A stretch of DNA of 46,006 nucleotides from positions 1 through 46,006 of the forward strand of contig JALHNZ010000026.1 in the NCBI GenBank assembly GCA_022843265.1. Reading direction: 5' to 3'. Position numbers and translations under genes: made by a program. Positions 34,070-42,250 of the stretch are shown here, piece by piece; position 1 is the first letter of the stretch, and every line of letters begins with the position of its first letter. This DNA is from Gemmatimonadaceae bacterium. GTDB lineage: Bacteria; Gemmatimonadota; Gemmatimonadetes; Gemmatimonadales; Gemmatimonadaceae. The notes beneath the pieces were generated by a model. The model had not been told where the DNA came from and made no database searches. It saw only the letters and a list, made by a program, of their open reading frames with translations.

Positions 34070-35385
34070 CGTGCGTCTCTGAGGCGGCGCGACCACCACG
34101 CCGCGAGCAACGCGGTACCGGCCAGCGCGAATAACCACACAGGCGGCGCCACCGGAGCGAGGTTCTCTGTGACGGTTGACGCATTCTGAAGGCCCGGCGG
34201 TCCAACGCGTGCCACAAGATCAGCCAACGGTGCGGCCTCCCCCGGGAAAGTGGACCATTGATCCGTGCCCCTGTGGGAAACGAAGGCCGTTCGATGCACC
34301 AACGATTGCCACCAGGCGCGGTGATCCGTTGGCGCGCTCTCATTTCCAAGCATGCGCCATTCCCACGTGTCGCGGTATCCCACGTGCAGTACGCGGCCAA
34401 CGCCCACGGTGCGCGCGGCGATGGCGAGTGGAGCACCCGCGCGTGCGCTGCGCTCAATCGGGACAGCGCCAGCGGCAAGTGAAATGATTGGTACGAGGGG
34501 AAGGCCTTCTCTCGGCGCCGTGGTTTGCAGCGCACCGGGCACACCTGACACCGTGGTTGCTGACTCGCCCGCGCGCAGCGCACGCATGGCACTGCCCCGT
34601 GCCGCGTCGGCGAAGAGCACCAGCCCCCCACCACTTCTCACAAACCGCTCAATCGCCGACGCCTGAAGCCACGCCGTGCTGTCGAGCGCAATAACGGCCG
34701 CGTAACGAGCGGTATCGAGTGGTGCGAGCAGACCCGCCGTGACAGTCGCGCGCGGAGCCACCGCAAACGCTGCATCAACATTCCAGCCAGATTCTTCGAG
34801 CGCGCGCATGACGAATCGCGCTTCCCATCCGGGCGCGGCGAAGAGTCGAAGGCGACCGATTGCCGCAGAATCCGCCGAGTTCACCCGCGCAATGGTGCCC
34901 TGATGCGAAACGGAGTATTGCCGTCGTGTACTGGGCAGTGTCCACGAAACTCCACCACTTTCAGTTTGTGCGCTGTCGATCCAACCAACGGAATCGGCGA
35001 GCGCGATCATCGCCGAGTCCCGAACGGCTACGCGGAGCACGGTGCCTCCGGCTGGATCGGCAAGCGGCAATGCGGACAACGCAATCGAAGTGAGTTGGGC
35101 GGCCGAGTCGCGAGACTGCCATGACACATCGACGCCGGCGTGGTCGGCAGCGTGCAGGACCGCGCGCGACGCGGCGTCGGGCACGGCGGTGAGCGAGAGA
35201 TGCAGTTGCTGCCGCATCGGATCAGCGAGTCGCTGCGCGAGCTGCGGTGCGGTGAGCGCGCTGTCGGCATCTGCCACAAGCGGCGCTTCCGAACCAGATG
35301 CTGGTGTACGGCCCGTGAGCCACCACGCATACAGCAGCGCGGCCACCGCCGAGGTTCGCAGCGTACGCTCCAGAATCACACGCAT
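34066..35385 (-). CDS. membrane protein of the MoxR operon, function unknown
   Basis: A 439-aa protein with one N-terminal hydrophobic segment (TSAVAALLYAWWLTG) and one C-terminal helix (VWLFALAGTALLAAWW) followed by basic residues, so the bulk is periplasmic. The central domain ADTAR..VIALDSTAW, FVRSGGGLVLFADAARGSAM and VGVGRVLHVGYRDTWEWRML resembles the class I glutamine-amidotransferase-like/ThuA-like fold seen in BatA-associated proteins, without an obvious catalytic Cys. The ATG at 35385 is 7 bp after the DUF4159 stop; an upstream in-frame start at 35418 would overlap that gene. Confidence 0.7.
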   Translation of the reverse strand: MRVILERTLRTSAVAALLYAWWLTGRTPASGSEAPLVADADSALTAPQLAQRLADPMRQQLHLSLTAVPDAASRAVLHAADHAGVDVSWQSRDSAAQLTSIALSALPLADPAGGTVLRVAVRDSAMIALADSVGWIDSAQTESGGVSWTLPSTRRQYSVSHQGTIARVNSADSAAIGRLRLFAAPGWEARFVMRALEESGWNVDAAFAVAPRATVTAGLLAPLDTARYAAVIALDSTAWLQASAIERFVRSGGGLVLFADAARGSAMRALRAGESATTVSGVPGALQTTAPREGLPLVPIISLAAGAVPIERSARAGAPLAIAARTVGVGRVLHVGYRDTWEWRMLGNESAPTDHRAWWQSLVHRTAFVSHRGTDQWSTFPGEAAPLADLVARVGPPGLQNASTVTENLAPVAPPVWLFALAGTALLAAWWSRRLRDAR

Positions 35386-35392
35386 CAGACGC

Positions 35393-36022
35393 TCAATGGG
35401 TGAGCGCGTAGACCACAAGATTCACACCGAATCGTGTGGGATCAACGCCCATGAAACGTTTGTTGTCCGGATGAAAATTCCATTCCGAACTGTAGTCCTT
35501 GTTGCTGTACAGCACGCTGATGCGATCGTTGCGCAACACGGCCAGCAGGTGTTCGTGCACCAGATTGTCGCCCCATCCATTCAGCTCGTGACTGGTGGTT
35601 GGCGGGCCGTCTTCAAAGCGAAAGAACGACGTGTACAGCGGATGATTGTTGCGCAGTGGCGTGAGCGGTGCCACCAGACGTCTGATCTCTTCGAGCGCCG
35701 TTTTGTGAAACGCGCCATCGATATCGTGGTTGTGATCATCAATGAACAGAAGACCACCGCGCTCCACGTAGCGTTGCAGCACCCGTCCTTCCTGTGGCGT
35801 GAAGCGCACCGGCAGGTGCCCGGTGAGAAAGAGCAGCGGATAGCGCAACGCGTCTTCAGAGGCGAGCGCCACCGAAACACCTTGCGGGGCCACGGGCAGC
35901 GAGGTGTATCGCGCCACGGAATCAATGAGGTTTCCCGGCAGCGACGGAGCACTATCCCAGTCGCCGGATTCATACTGCGCCGTGGCGAACACAAACGGTG
36001 AAACATTGGGGAGAACGGTCAC
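35393..36022 (-). CDS. DUF4159-domain protein
   Basis: A 209-aa protein with the DUF4159 pattern: FVFATAQYESGDWDSAPSLP, YPLLFLTGHLPVRFTPQEGR, YVERGGLLFIDDHNHDIDGA and FGVNLVVYALTH at the end. The domain has a glutamine-amidotransferase-like fold and usually occurs in MoxR/DUF58/BatA operons. No signal peptide is visible in this start. It overlaps the DUF4175-like gene by 4 bp (ATGA). Confidence 0.85.
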   Translation of the reverse strand: MTVLPNVSPFVFATAQYESGDWDSAPSLPGNLIDSVARYTSLPVAPQGVSVALASEDALRYPLLFLTGHLPVRFTPQEGRVLQRYVERGGLLFIDDHNHDIDGAFHKTALEEIRRLVAPLTPLRNNHPLYTSFFRFEDGPPTTSHELNGWGDNLVHEHLLAVLRNDRISVLYSNKDYSSEWNFHPDNKRFMGVDPTRFGVNLVVYALTH

Positions 36023-38217
36023 GGCACACTCCAGCTGGAGGCGCCGCGCGTGACGGCAGGCCTGGAGAGTGTGCGTCGGGCAAACACGAGCGCGTCGGTG
36101 GCATCACGACCATCGCGCAACGCATTCAGCACACCATCCAGCGCCTGCGAAAACGCCGGCGCATCGACAAGTGCATCTAGGCGAAGTACCGCGAGCGAAT
36201 CGCGCGCCGACGTGGCATTGGCAGTGAGTTGGTCTGCGGCACGCGCGAAACGCCTATCGAGCTGCCGTACACGATCCGGTTCCGCGACACCGGGAAGTCT
36301 TCGTGCATTCTGTCCCGTGTCTTTGCCCGCCAGGCGCACGCGCGCGAGATCCACCACGATGGGACGCACGCGACCACGCAAGTAGACACGTTCTGCTGCT
36401 CGCGCTCGTTGAATGGCGGCCAGCGCGAGTCGCATGGGCGGAATCGCAGCGCGTGGGTCGGCCTGTTCAAGCGCGCGTCCGGCGTCCCACATGGCATTGT
36501 AGGCTTCGAGCAACGGCAGATTTACCGCAATGATTGGCGATTCTTCCGACACATTGTTGTTCACGCGCGTCGGTGTACCACTGGCCGCACTCGCCGCACC
36601 ACCAAATGACGGGACAAGCTTTCCCTCTTGCACGGTGAGCCCATGATCGTGCCCGTCACCTTCATAGTGCACGTGCTCCGACTCGCCCTCACCAGACAAC
36701 CGCGCGTACACGATGGCGCTGACGGCGCGGCGAATACGCGCCTGTTCCGTGGCCAGCTGGCGAGACTCGGCCACCAGCACGTCGCGAGCGATTGTGGTAC
36801 GACGTGCTTCGAGCTTGATCGTGAGCTCCAGCAACATGCGCTGCGACAGGAGCGACGAGTCTACCGCTGGTGGCGGCGCCGCTTCGACGGCGACGGAATC
36901 GTATTCCTCCGCCCGTGCAAAACGCAGTGAGCGCGTTTCGCTCACGCCGAACTCGCGTGATGCAGCCGGATGCTGATCGCGGGCCACGGCCCGCACATGC
37001 AACACGTCGCCGGATTTCACGCCGAGTTGCGCAAATGACAGTTCGTGCACAATGCGCCCCGTGCGCGCCCCAGCGAACGAGCGTTCGGCAAGCCGCAACG
37101 TGCGGGCCGTGAACTGTTCGCCGGCTCCGCTGGTCAGAATCACTTCGAACGCCGCCGAAGCGAGGCCGTAGTCATCGCTGACCTCAGCGGAGAGGCTGAG
37201 CACACCCGTGCTATCGCGATACACGGAGTCGCGCAGCGGTGCGGCTAAGCGTACGCGCGGCAGCGAATCCGCTTTCGGGATAATCACGAGCAGGCGCGAA
37301 TCGTTGCCATCGCGCACCTTGATCACGCCAGGCTCTGGGGTCACAACCGTTGTGGTCGACCAGCCGGGCGACGCCTCGCTTGATGAGCTGACCGGCAACG
37401 AGGTCTCGCGACCCGCGCGTGGTGACACGCTGGCGAGCAGACCGCTCGTATCACCGAGACCAATGAGTTGGACGCGGCTACCAACCAGCGCTTCGACCGT
37501 GCCGGAGTCGGTGAGCGTACGCGTTGGCAGCCGGCTGTACGCAGGCGGCGTGACCTCAATGCGCCAAGGCGCGAGGCGCGAAGCGCGGGGATTCACCGCA
37601 TTCACGTCCGCAGCAAATGAAATACCGCGTGCTGACGTGATTGACGCAGGGGTGGTCGCGGCAAGTGACACGATCACGAGCAGCGCAATCGCCGTGATGC
37701 TCAGTCCCAGTGGAGTTTTCAGCGCCCGCCAACGCGCGCTGCGAACCGCCGCGTTGGCGGGCACGGTTTCCTGCACCACCATTCTCGATTGCGAAGCCAG
37801 ACGTTCAGCCACGCGGCCCGAGAGCTGCGTGTCCTCTACCAGCGTCACGACTGCGTGAGAGGCCGGATGATGTTCCTCATACCAAAGCGCCGCGCGAACC
37901 GGCGTGATGGGTTGCCACCGCATCATCTGACGCAGCATTACGAGCAGGTACACCACGAACGCCAAGGCAAATCGTGCGGCTGGCTCGTTCAGGAGTTGCC
38001 ACACAGACGACAATACGGCCGCCGGTGAGATCCATGCCACAAGCAACAGCAACGCGCGCATCGCGAGCAACACCAGCAGCGCTGCCGCGGCGCCCGTCAC
38101 GATGATGCGCAGCATACGTGTGCGCTCAAGCGCCTTGGCCAACGCCGCCACACGATGGCGCACGTCGTTCGCGGTAAGCGGGAGCGGACGCGCCGCATCG
38201 ATCTGTGCCTGATTCAT
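36019..38217 (-). CDS. DUF4175-like large membrane protein
   Basis: A 732-aa protein. Two hydrophobic segments near residues 35-110 (LRIIVTGAAAALLVLLAMRA, FALAFVVYLLVMLRQMM) and a third near 170 (LGLSITAIALLVIVSLAA) anchor it. A large periplasmic part follows with Ig-like regions (WRIEVTPPAYSRLPTRTLTD, LSLSAEVSDDYGLASAAFEV), then an alpha-helical C-terminal half. This plan matches DUF4175-type proteins found beside MoxR/BatA genes. Function is not established. Overlaps of 4 bp with both neighbours. Confidence 0.75.
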   Translation of the reverse strand: MNQAQIDAARPLPLTANDVRHRVAALAKALERTRMLRIIVTGAAAALLVLLAMRALLLLVAWISPAAVLSSVWQLLNEPAARFALAFVVYLLVMLRQMMRWQPITPVRAALWYEEHHPASHAVVTLVEDTQLSGRVAERLASQSRMVVQETVPANAAVRSARWRALKTPLGLSITAIALLVIVSLAATTPASITSARGISFAADVNAVNPRASRLAPWRIEVTPPAYSRLPTRTLTDSGTVEALVGSRVQLIGLGDTSGLLASVSPRAGRETSLPVSSSSEASPGWSTTTVVTPEPGVIKVRDGNDSRLLVIIPKADSLPRVRLAAPLRDSVYRDSTGVLSLSAEVSDDYGLASAAFEVILTSGAGEQFTARTLRLAERSFAGARTGRIVHELSFAQLGVKSGDVLHVRAVARDQHPAASREFGVSETRSLRFARAEEYDSVAVEAAPPPAVDSSLLSQRMLLELTIKLEARRTTIARDVLVAESRQLATEQARIRRAVSAIVYARLSGEGESEHVHYEGDGHDHGLTVQEGKLVPSFGGAASAASGTPTRVNNNVSEESPIIAVNLPLLEAYNAMWDAGRALEQADPRAAIPPMRLALAAIQRARAAERVYLRGRVRPIVVDLARVRLAGKDTGQNARRLPGVAEPDRVRQLDRRFARAADQLTANATSARDSLAVLRLDALVDAPAFSQALDGVLNALRDGRDATDALVFARRTLSRPAVTRGASSWSVP

Positions 38218-39626
38218 GACGGAGATCCACCACGCGTGCGTGACAGCGCCGTCTCAATCCCGATGAGCGCAACGGCTGCCACCAGTAACCAGCGCGTGAG
38301 CGGTGACAACACTCCGGGAAGTGATGCGCGCAGCTCACGTGATGCAGCCAATCCACCGTTGCCAGTCAGTATCGAATCCTGTTGGCTTCGCGCCAGTGAA
38401 TCTTGCAATGTGAGGGCGCCCGTTGCGAACGATGATGCTACGCCCGCGCCGCATTTGGCGACCAGCGCCGCGAGCGCCCCCCGCGCTGATACACTGAGCA
38501 GCGCGTCGCCCGCCGGCGGCGCGAATCCCACCACGCGAATGCAGCCTGCACCAACATGCCGCTCCACCGCTGCGGGCGCGCCGTCAATCCACCACACGAT
38601 TGCGTGGTGCGCACTGTCTACCAACAGCGGCTTTTCGCGCCGTAGTGGTGCCACGAGCGCGACGCCGTTCGCAACAACCGCAGTCACTGCGCGTGTCGGC
38701 GTCTTTGAAATCGGCGCAGCAGCATTGGACGCGCCGCGAGCAACCCAGTCCACCACGGCCTCACCATTTACCGCTGCCAGTGAATCAGCCGCACCGAGCG
38801 AATCGCGCACGACTCGTGTTCGCACCGCGGGCAGGTCGCCCCATCGCGCGTACGCGGCGCGCACGATATCATCGTTTGCGCCGCGCACATTCACCACGTC
38901 TCGCGCACGATTCACGTATGCAGATGGAGAGGCCAGCGCGACGTCGCGCCGCGTGATTCGTCCGGGCCAGACCTGGCGCACCGCGCGCAACGCCTCGTCA
39001 GACACCTCTCGCAGCGCACCGCGGGCGGGCGTGAGCACGACCAGACGCACCGAATCGGCGCGGCTCGCGAACTGCGGGGCAGCCCGACGTGCACGCAACA
39101 ACAGGGCGCTCAGTGCAACCGGGTCGCGTGTGTTCACCCGCTGCGGATTGTTGTCTGTCAGCGCACTTCCCGTGATCGCGTTGATTGGTGCGGTGGCAAT
39201 TGTTTCGGCATCCCACAAGCCATCCATCGGCGTTGCGCCGGAGGTCGATACGATGCCAACCACAGGCGTGTTGTCGCGCTGCGCGTCACGCACAACCTCA
39301 CCGATGCTACGCCGCAGCACGGCGGTGTCGGCGGCGACCATATCGTCAACGGCAATCAGCGTCACCACCGACTCTCGCGACTGGTCGAATGTTACGCCCG
39401 CAAAGGCTACACCGGCGCAGATCACTGCGAACATGCGCAACACCATGAGCAGCACATCGGTGGGTCTGCTGGCACGCGACACGGACGGCACCGTGCGCTC
39501 GGGCGCAAAGCGAGCCGTGGGAAACGAAAGCACTGGCGGTCGTGAAATAGAAAGCAGGTGTGCGGCGACCACCGCGAGCGCAGCGAACAGTGTGCCCCAC
39601 AGCACCCATGGATACGCGGCAGTCAT
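38214..39626 (-). CDS. BatA-domain membrane protein with degenerate VWA motif
   Basis: A 470-aa protein beginning with the BatA two-helix region (YPWVLWGTLFAALAVVAAHL, LSFPTARFAPERTV, DVLLMVLRMFAVICAGVAFA). A von Willebrand A-like domain follows, but where the MIDAS Asp-x-Ser-x-Ser is expected it reads VVTLIAVDDMVAADTAVL, so metal binding is probably lost. A C-terminal helix (WLLVAAVALIGIETAL) precedes basic residues, as in BatA/BatB. Overlaps both neighbours by 4 bp. Confidence 0.82.
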   Translation of the reverse strand: MTAAYPWVLWGTLFAALAVVAAHLLSISRPPVLSFPTARFAPERTVPSVSRASRPTDVLLMVLRMFAVICAGVAFAGVTFDQSRESVVTLIAVDDMVAADTAVLRRSIGEVVRDAQRDNTPVVGIVSTSGATPMDGLWDAETIATAPINAITGSALTDNNPQRVNTRDPVALSALLLRARRAAPQFASRADSVRLVVLTPARGALREVSDEALRAVRQVWPGRITRRDVALASPSAYVNRARDVVNVRGANDDIVRAAYARWGDLPAVRTRVVRDSLGAADSLAAVNGEAVVDWVARGASNAAAPISKTPTRAVTAVVANGVALVAPLRREKPLLVDSAHHAIVWWIDGAPAAVERHVGAGCIRVVGFAPPAGDALLSVSARGALAALVAKCGAGVASSFATGALTLQDSLARSQQDSILTGNGGLAASRELRASLPGVLSPLTRWLLVAAVALIGIETALSRTRGGSPS

Positions 39627-40540
39627 GCGCTGCTCCGTACCGCGCTGCTCGCAATGCGGCGAACCGCTCGTGCCGGCTCTTCAGTGCACACTACCTCAAG
39701 GTGTCGTGCACCTGCGGCAAGGCAGCGCCTCGCGAACTCGGCGCGCCACGCACCAAATGTGGCCGTGTACTCCGCGCGCGATGTCGTACCAAACGCGCGT
39801 TGTACCTGTGAGAGCTCTGGATCGACCATGCGCCACACACCGGCCGGCGGCTCGATCTCGAACGGATGCACCACGTGCACAAGCGTGACGTCACTGCCCG
39901 CCGCTCCTGCACGAGCCACGGCTGAGAGCGTTGCGTCGTCGTCACCCAAGCCATCGGTAATCAGCACAACGCGCACGCCAACTGGTACACGCGACAACAG
40001 TGGTGCGAGCGGTGCATCGTGTGACGGCGTCACGGCATTCAGTGCGCTGGCAATGGCGTGCACCGTACCGCGACGCGTTCTGGGGGGCAGTCGTCTTCCA
40101 TCAGGGCGGGAGGCAACCCACAGGCCCACCGGATCGCCGGTTGCGTGCGCCACGGCGGCCAACCCGGTCGCCACGGCTCGCGTCATCTCCCACTTGTCGC
40201 GCGCGTCTGCAACGCCCGACCCGCGACGCGTCACGCTCTCTGCGGGAAACGCCATGGATGCCGAGGCGTCGACCAGAATCCACGTGGGCCACCACGCGCG
40301 CTCATCGGTGATGCGCACGTAGGCACGATCACTGCGCGCCAGCAGTCGCCAGTCAATTCGACGTGGGTCGTCGCCTTGTCGATAGGCGCGAAACTCGGTG
40401 AACTCACCGGTCGTGCCACGTTGTGCGGCGCGATGTGTGCCGGGCAGGCCTGCACGCACCCGTTCGCGAGCGGGCCACTTTACGCCGCGCAGTGCGTCGA
40501 GCAGCGGGCCCAGGTCGAGTGGCTCAGCCAGCGCGGACAT
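39623..40540 (-). CDS. DUF58-domain protein with VWA-like fold
   Basis: A 305-aa cytoplasmic protein with the DUF58 signature GEFTEFRAYRQGDDPRRIDW, YVRITDERAWWPTWILVDAS and DASASMAF, the last being an intact DxSxS MIDAS-like motif. Such proteins are the standard partners of MoxR ATPases. The ATG at 40540 is used; a GTG one codon earlier is also in frame. It begins 15 bp after the MoxR stop and overlaps the BatA-domain gene by 4 bp. Confidence 0.9.
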   Translation of the reverse strand: MSALAEPLDLGPLLDALRGVKWPARERVRAGLPGTHRAAQRGTTGEFTEFRAYRQGDDPRRIDWRLLARSDRAYVRITDERAWWPTWILVDASASMAFPAESVTRRGSGVADARDKWEMTRAVATGLAAVAHATGDPVGLWVASRPDGRRLPPRTRRGTVHAIASALNAVTPSHDAPLAPLLSRVPVGVRVVLITDGLGDDDATLSAVARAGAAGSDVTLVHVVHPFEIEPPAGVWRMVDPELSQVQRAFGTTSRAEYTATFGAWRAEFARRCLAAGARHLEVVCTEEPARAVRRIASSAVRSSA

Positions 40541-40555
40541 CACGCGCGACGCGAG

Positions 40556-41563
40556 TCAGCCCGGCAGTTTGCTCGACGGCGGCGATACATGTTTGAGCAA
40601 CGCGTCGACCACTGGTTCAGACGTCATGCCATCAGCCTCCGCCGCAAAGTTTGGTAGTACGCGATGCCGCAGCACAGGATGCGCCACGCGTTGCACATCA
40701 CTCGGCGCAACGGCCACGCGTCCATCGAGATACGCGGCCGCCTTTGCGCCCAGAATGAGTGCTTGTCCAGCGCGCGGGCCGGCGCCCCATCGCACATACT
40801 GTTTAACGAGCGACGGTGCCTCAGCGCTGTCAGGGCGCGTGGCGCGCACGAGCGAGGCTGCGTAGTGCAGCACCGTATCGGCCACGACCACATCACGCAC
40901 GCCGCGCTGCAGCGCGATCACTGCCTGCGCATCCATCACGGGCTCGGGTGGCGCAGACGCACGCCCCGTTGTGGCGCGAAGAATCTCTACTTCTTCAGCG
41001 GCCGACGGGTAACCAACCCGAATGTCAAACAAGAACCGGTCGAGCTGCGCTTCCGGTAGCGGGTACGTGCCTTCCTGCTCAATCGGATTTTGCGTGGCCA
41101 GCACAAAAAACGGCTCAGGGAGACGCATCGTATCACCCGCCGCGGTCACACTGTGCTCCTGCATGGCTTCGAGCAATGCCGCCTGCGTGCGCGGTGGCGC
41201 GCGATTGATTTCGTCGGCGAGCACGATGTTCGCAAAGATCGGCCCCTGCACAAAACGGAATGCACGATGTCCGTGCGCGTCTTCTTCGAGCAGTTCCGTG
41301 CCTGTGATGTCACTGGGCACCAGATCGGGCGTGAACTGAATGCGCCGAAACGCCAGATGCATGGACTCAGACAGGGTGCGGATCATGAGCGTTTTCGCGA
41401 GCCCCGGCACACCAACGAGCAGCGCGTGTCCACCCGCCGCGATCGCCATCAGGATCTGATCCACCACGACCGACTGCCCGACCACGCGTCTGGCGATCTC
41501 ACGTCGCACCGCATCAACCACCGCTACGAGTTCCTGCTGATCCTTCTCGCCTGAGTTGGACAT
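40556..41563 (-). CDS. MoxR-family AAA+ ATPase
   Basis: A 335-aa AAA+ chaperone-like ATPase. Walker A is HALLVGVPGLAKTLMIRTLS, Walker B NIVLADEINRAPPRTQAALL, sensor 1 FFVLATQNPIEQEGTYPLPE, followed by AQLDRFLFDIRVGYPSAAEE and the C-terminal lid domain. MoxR proteins work with VWA-domain partners to mature or remodel proteins and complexes, here presumably the DUF58 and BatA-domain products. It sits 16 bp after the ubiquitin-like gene. Confidence 0.95.
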   Translation of the reverse strand: MSNSGEKDQQELVAVVDAVRREIARRVVGQSVVVDQILMAIAAGGHALLVGVPGLAKTLMIRTLSESMHLAFRRIQFTPDLVPSDITGTELLEEDAHGHRAFRFVQGPIFANIVLADEINRAPPRTQAALLEAMQEHSVTAAGDTMRLPEPFFVLATQNPIEQEGTYPLPEAQLDRFLFDIRVGYPSAAEEVEILRATTGRASAPPEPVMDAQAVIALQRGVRDVVVADTVLHYAASLVRATRPDSAEAPSLVKQYVRWGAGPRAGQALILGAKAAAYLDGRVAVAPSDVQRVAHPVLRHRVLPNFAAEADGMTSEPVVDALLKHVSPPSSKLPG

Positions 41564-41579
41564 TCAGGTGGGCGGTCGC

Positions 41580-41906
41580 TTAGCGAATCACGCGACGACG
41601 ACGCGCGTGCACAAAAACCGTTGTGCCTGCACGAATCGTGGCGGCCGCCAACGACTGTGATTCGTCATGCACTTCGGAGCCGCGCACCTTCACGACATAC
41701 GCCTCGGAGTTGTCGCCGTCCTTGATCAGCGATTCGAGTGCAGCGCGCTTCACGGCGAGCACCGTCGTGTCGGCGGACACGAGCACGCGCACTGCGTCCC
41801 ACGCCTCATGTACCTGCGCCCGGATAAGGAACGTATCGGGCGCGCCTGCGCTCAGATCGATTGCGTCGCCCCGCGTGCGCAACTGCGTGACAAATGGTGC
41901 ACTCAT
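41580..41906 (-). CDS. small ubiquitin-like (beta-grasp) protein
   Basis: A 108-aa protein. After a polar N-terminus, AVRVLVSADTTVLAVKRAAL looks like beta1-beta2-alpha1 of a ubiquitin fold. YVVKVRGSEVHDESQSLAAA then TIRAGTTVFVHARRRRVIR matches the end of ubiquitin in pattern (strand, G-x-x-L/V, D-x-x-S-L, I-x-x-G/S-T, strand, RRR). There is no C-terminal Gly-Gly, so conjugation is unlikely. It is more like the YukD/EsaB-type ubiquitin-like accessory proteins. The fold call is from pattern reading only. The ATG at 41906 overlaps the upstream stop (ATGA); MoxR follows 16 bp later. Confidence 0.7.
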   Translation of the reverse strand: MSAPFVTQLRTRGDAIDLSAGAPDTFLIRAQVHEAWDAVRVLVSADTTVLAVKRAALESLIKDGDNSEAYVVKVRGSEVHDESQSLAAATIRAGTTVFVHARRRRVIR

Positions 41907-42241
41907 GCGGGGACCTCGCTGCCGTCGCCGGCGGGAAGCGCTTGCAACACGGGCAGCGGCGGTGCGGGCGGCAAAGTTGACAAGAACCGCGCCACCTGCT
42001 GATCGAACATGTAGCTGGATCCAGTCACGCGCGTATGCCCGTCGACCGCCACCTGCGCGCCGATGGCGATTTCTTCCCCGCCCTGACCACGATAGGTAGC
42101 CCAACCGGGTCCTTCCTTCTCAAGGAACGCCGTATAAATAGCGTTCCGGCGCGAAAAGAAGTCGGTGGCAGCCGCAATGACCGCCTCAGGCGCGATTGTG
42201 GTGCGAACGTCCTGCAGGGTGCGAGCGCTTTGCTGGTGCAT
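41903..42241 (-). CDS. small protein of unknown function upstream of the ubiquitin-like gene
   Basis: A 112-aa protein with a helix-rich N-terminus (TIAPEAVIAAATDFFSRRNA), then a strand-rich part (WATYRGQGGEEIAIGAQVAV, GHTRVTGSSYMFDQQVARFL) and a proline-rich tail (STLPPAPPLPVLQALPAG). No signal or membrane segment. No family recognised. Translation is coupled to the ubiquitin-like gene by a 4-bp overlap, so the two products may act together. It begins 9 bp after the SDR gene. Confidence 0.75.
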   Translation of the reverse strand: MHQQSARTLQDVRTTIAPEAVIAAATDFFSRRNAIYTAFLEKEGPGWATYRGQGGEEIAIGAQVAVDGHTRVTGSSYMFDQQVARFLSTLPPAPPLPVLQALPAGDGSEVPA

Positions 42242-42250
42242 CCCTGCAAT

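Noticed and set aside
38155-39888. 577-codon plus-strand open frame
   Set aside because: It lies antisense to the BatA-domain and DUF58 genes, is Ser/Thr/Arg/Ala-rich without any motif, and reflects GC-rich codon use on the other strand.
41580-41906. Canonical conjugating ubiquitin (Bil/Bub-type) operon
   Set aside because: The protein ends in RRRRVIR without Gly-Gly, and no E1, E2 or JAB/DUB-like gene is adjacent, so conjugation is not supported.
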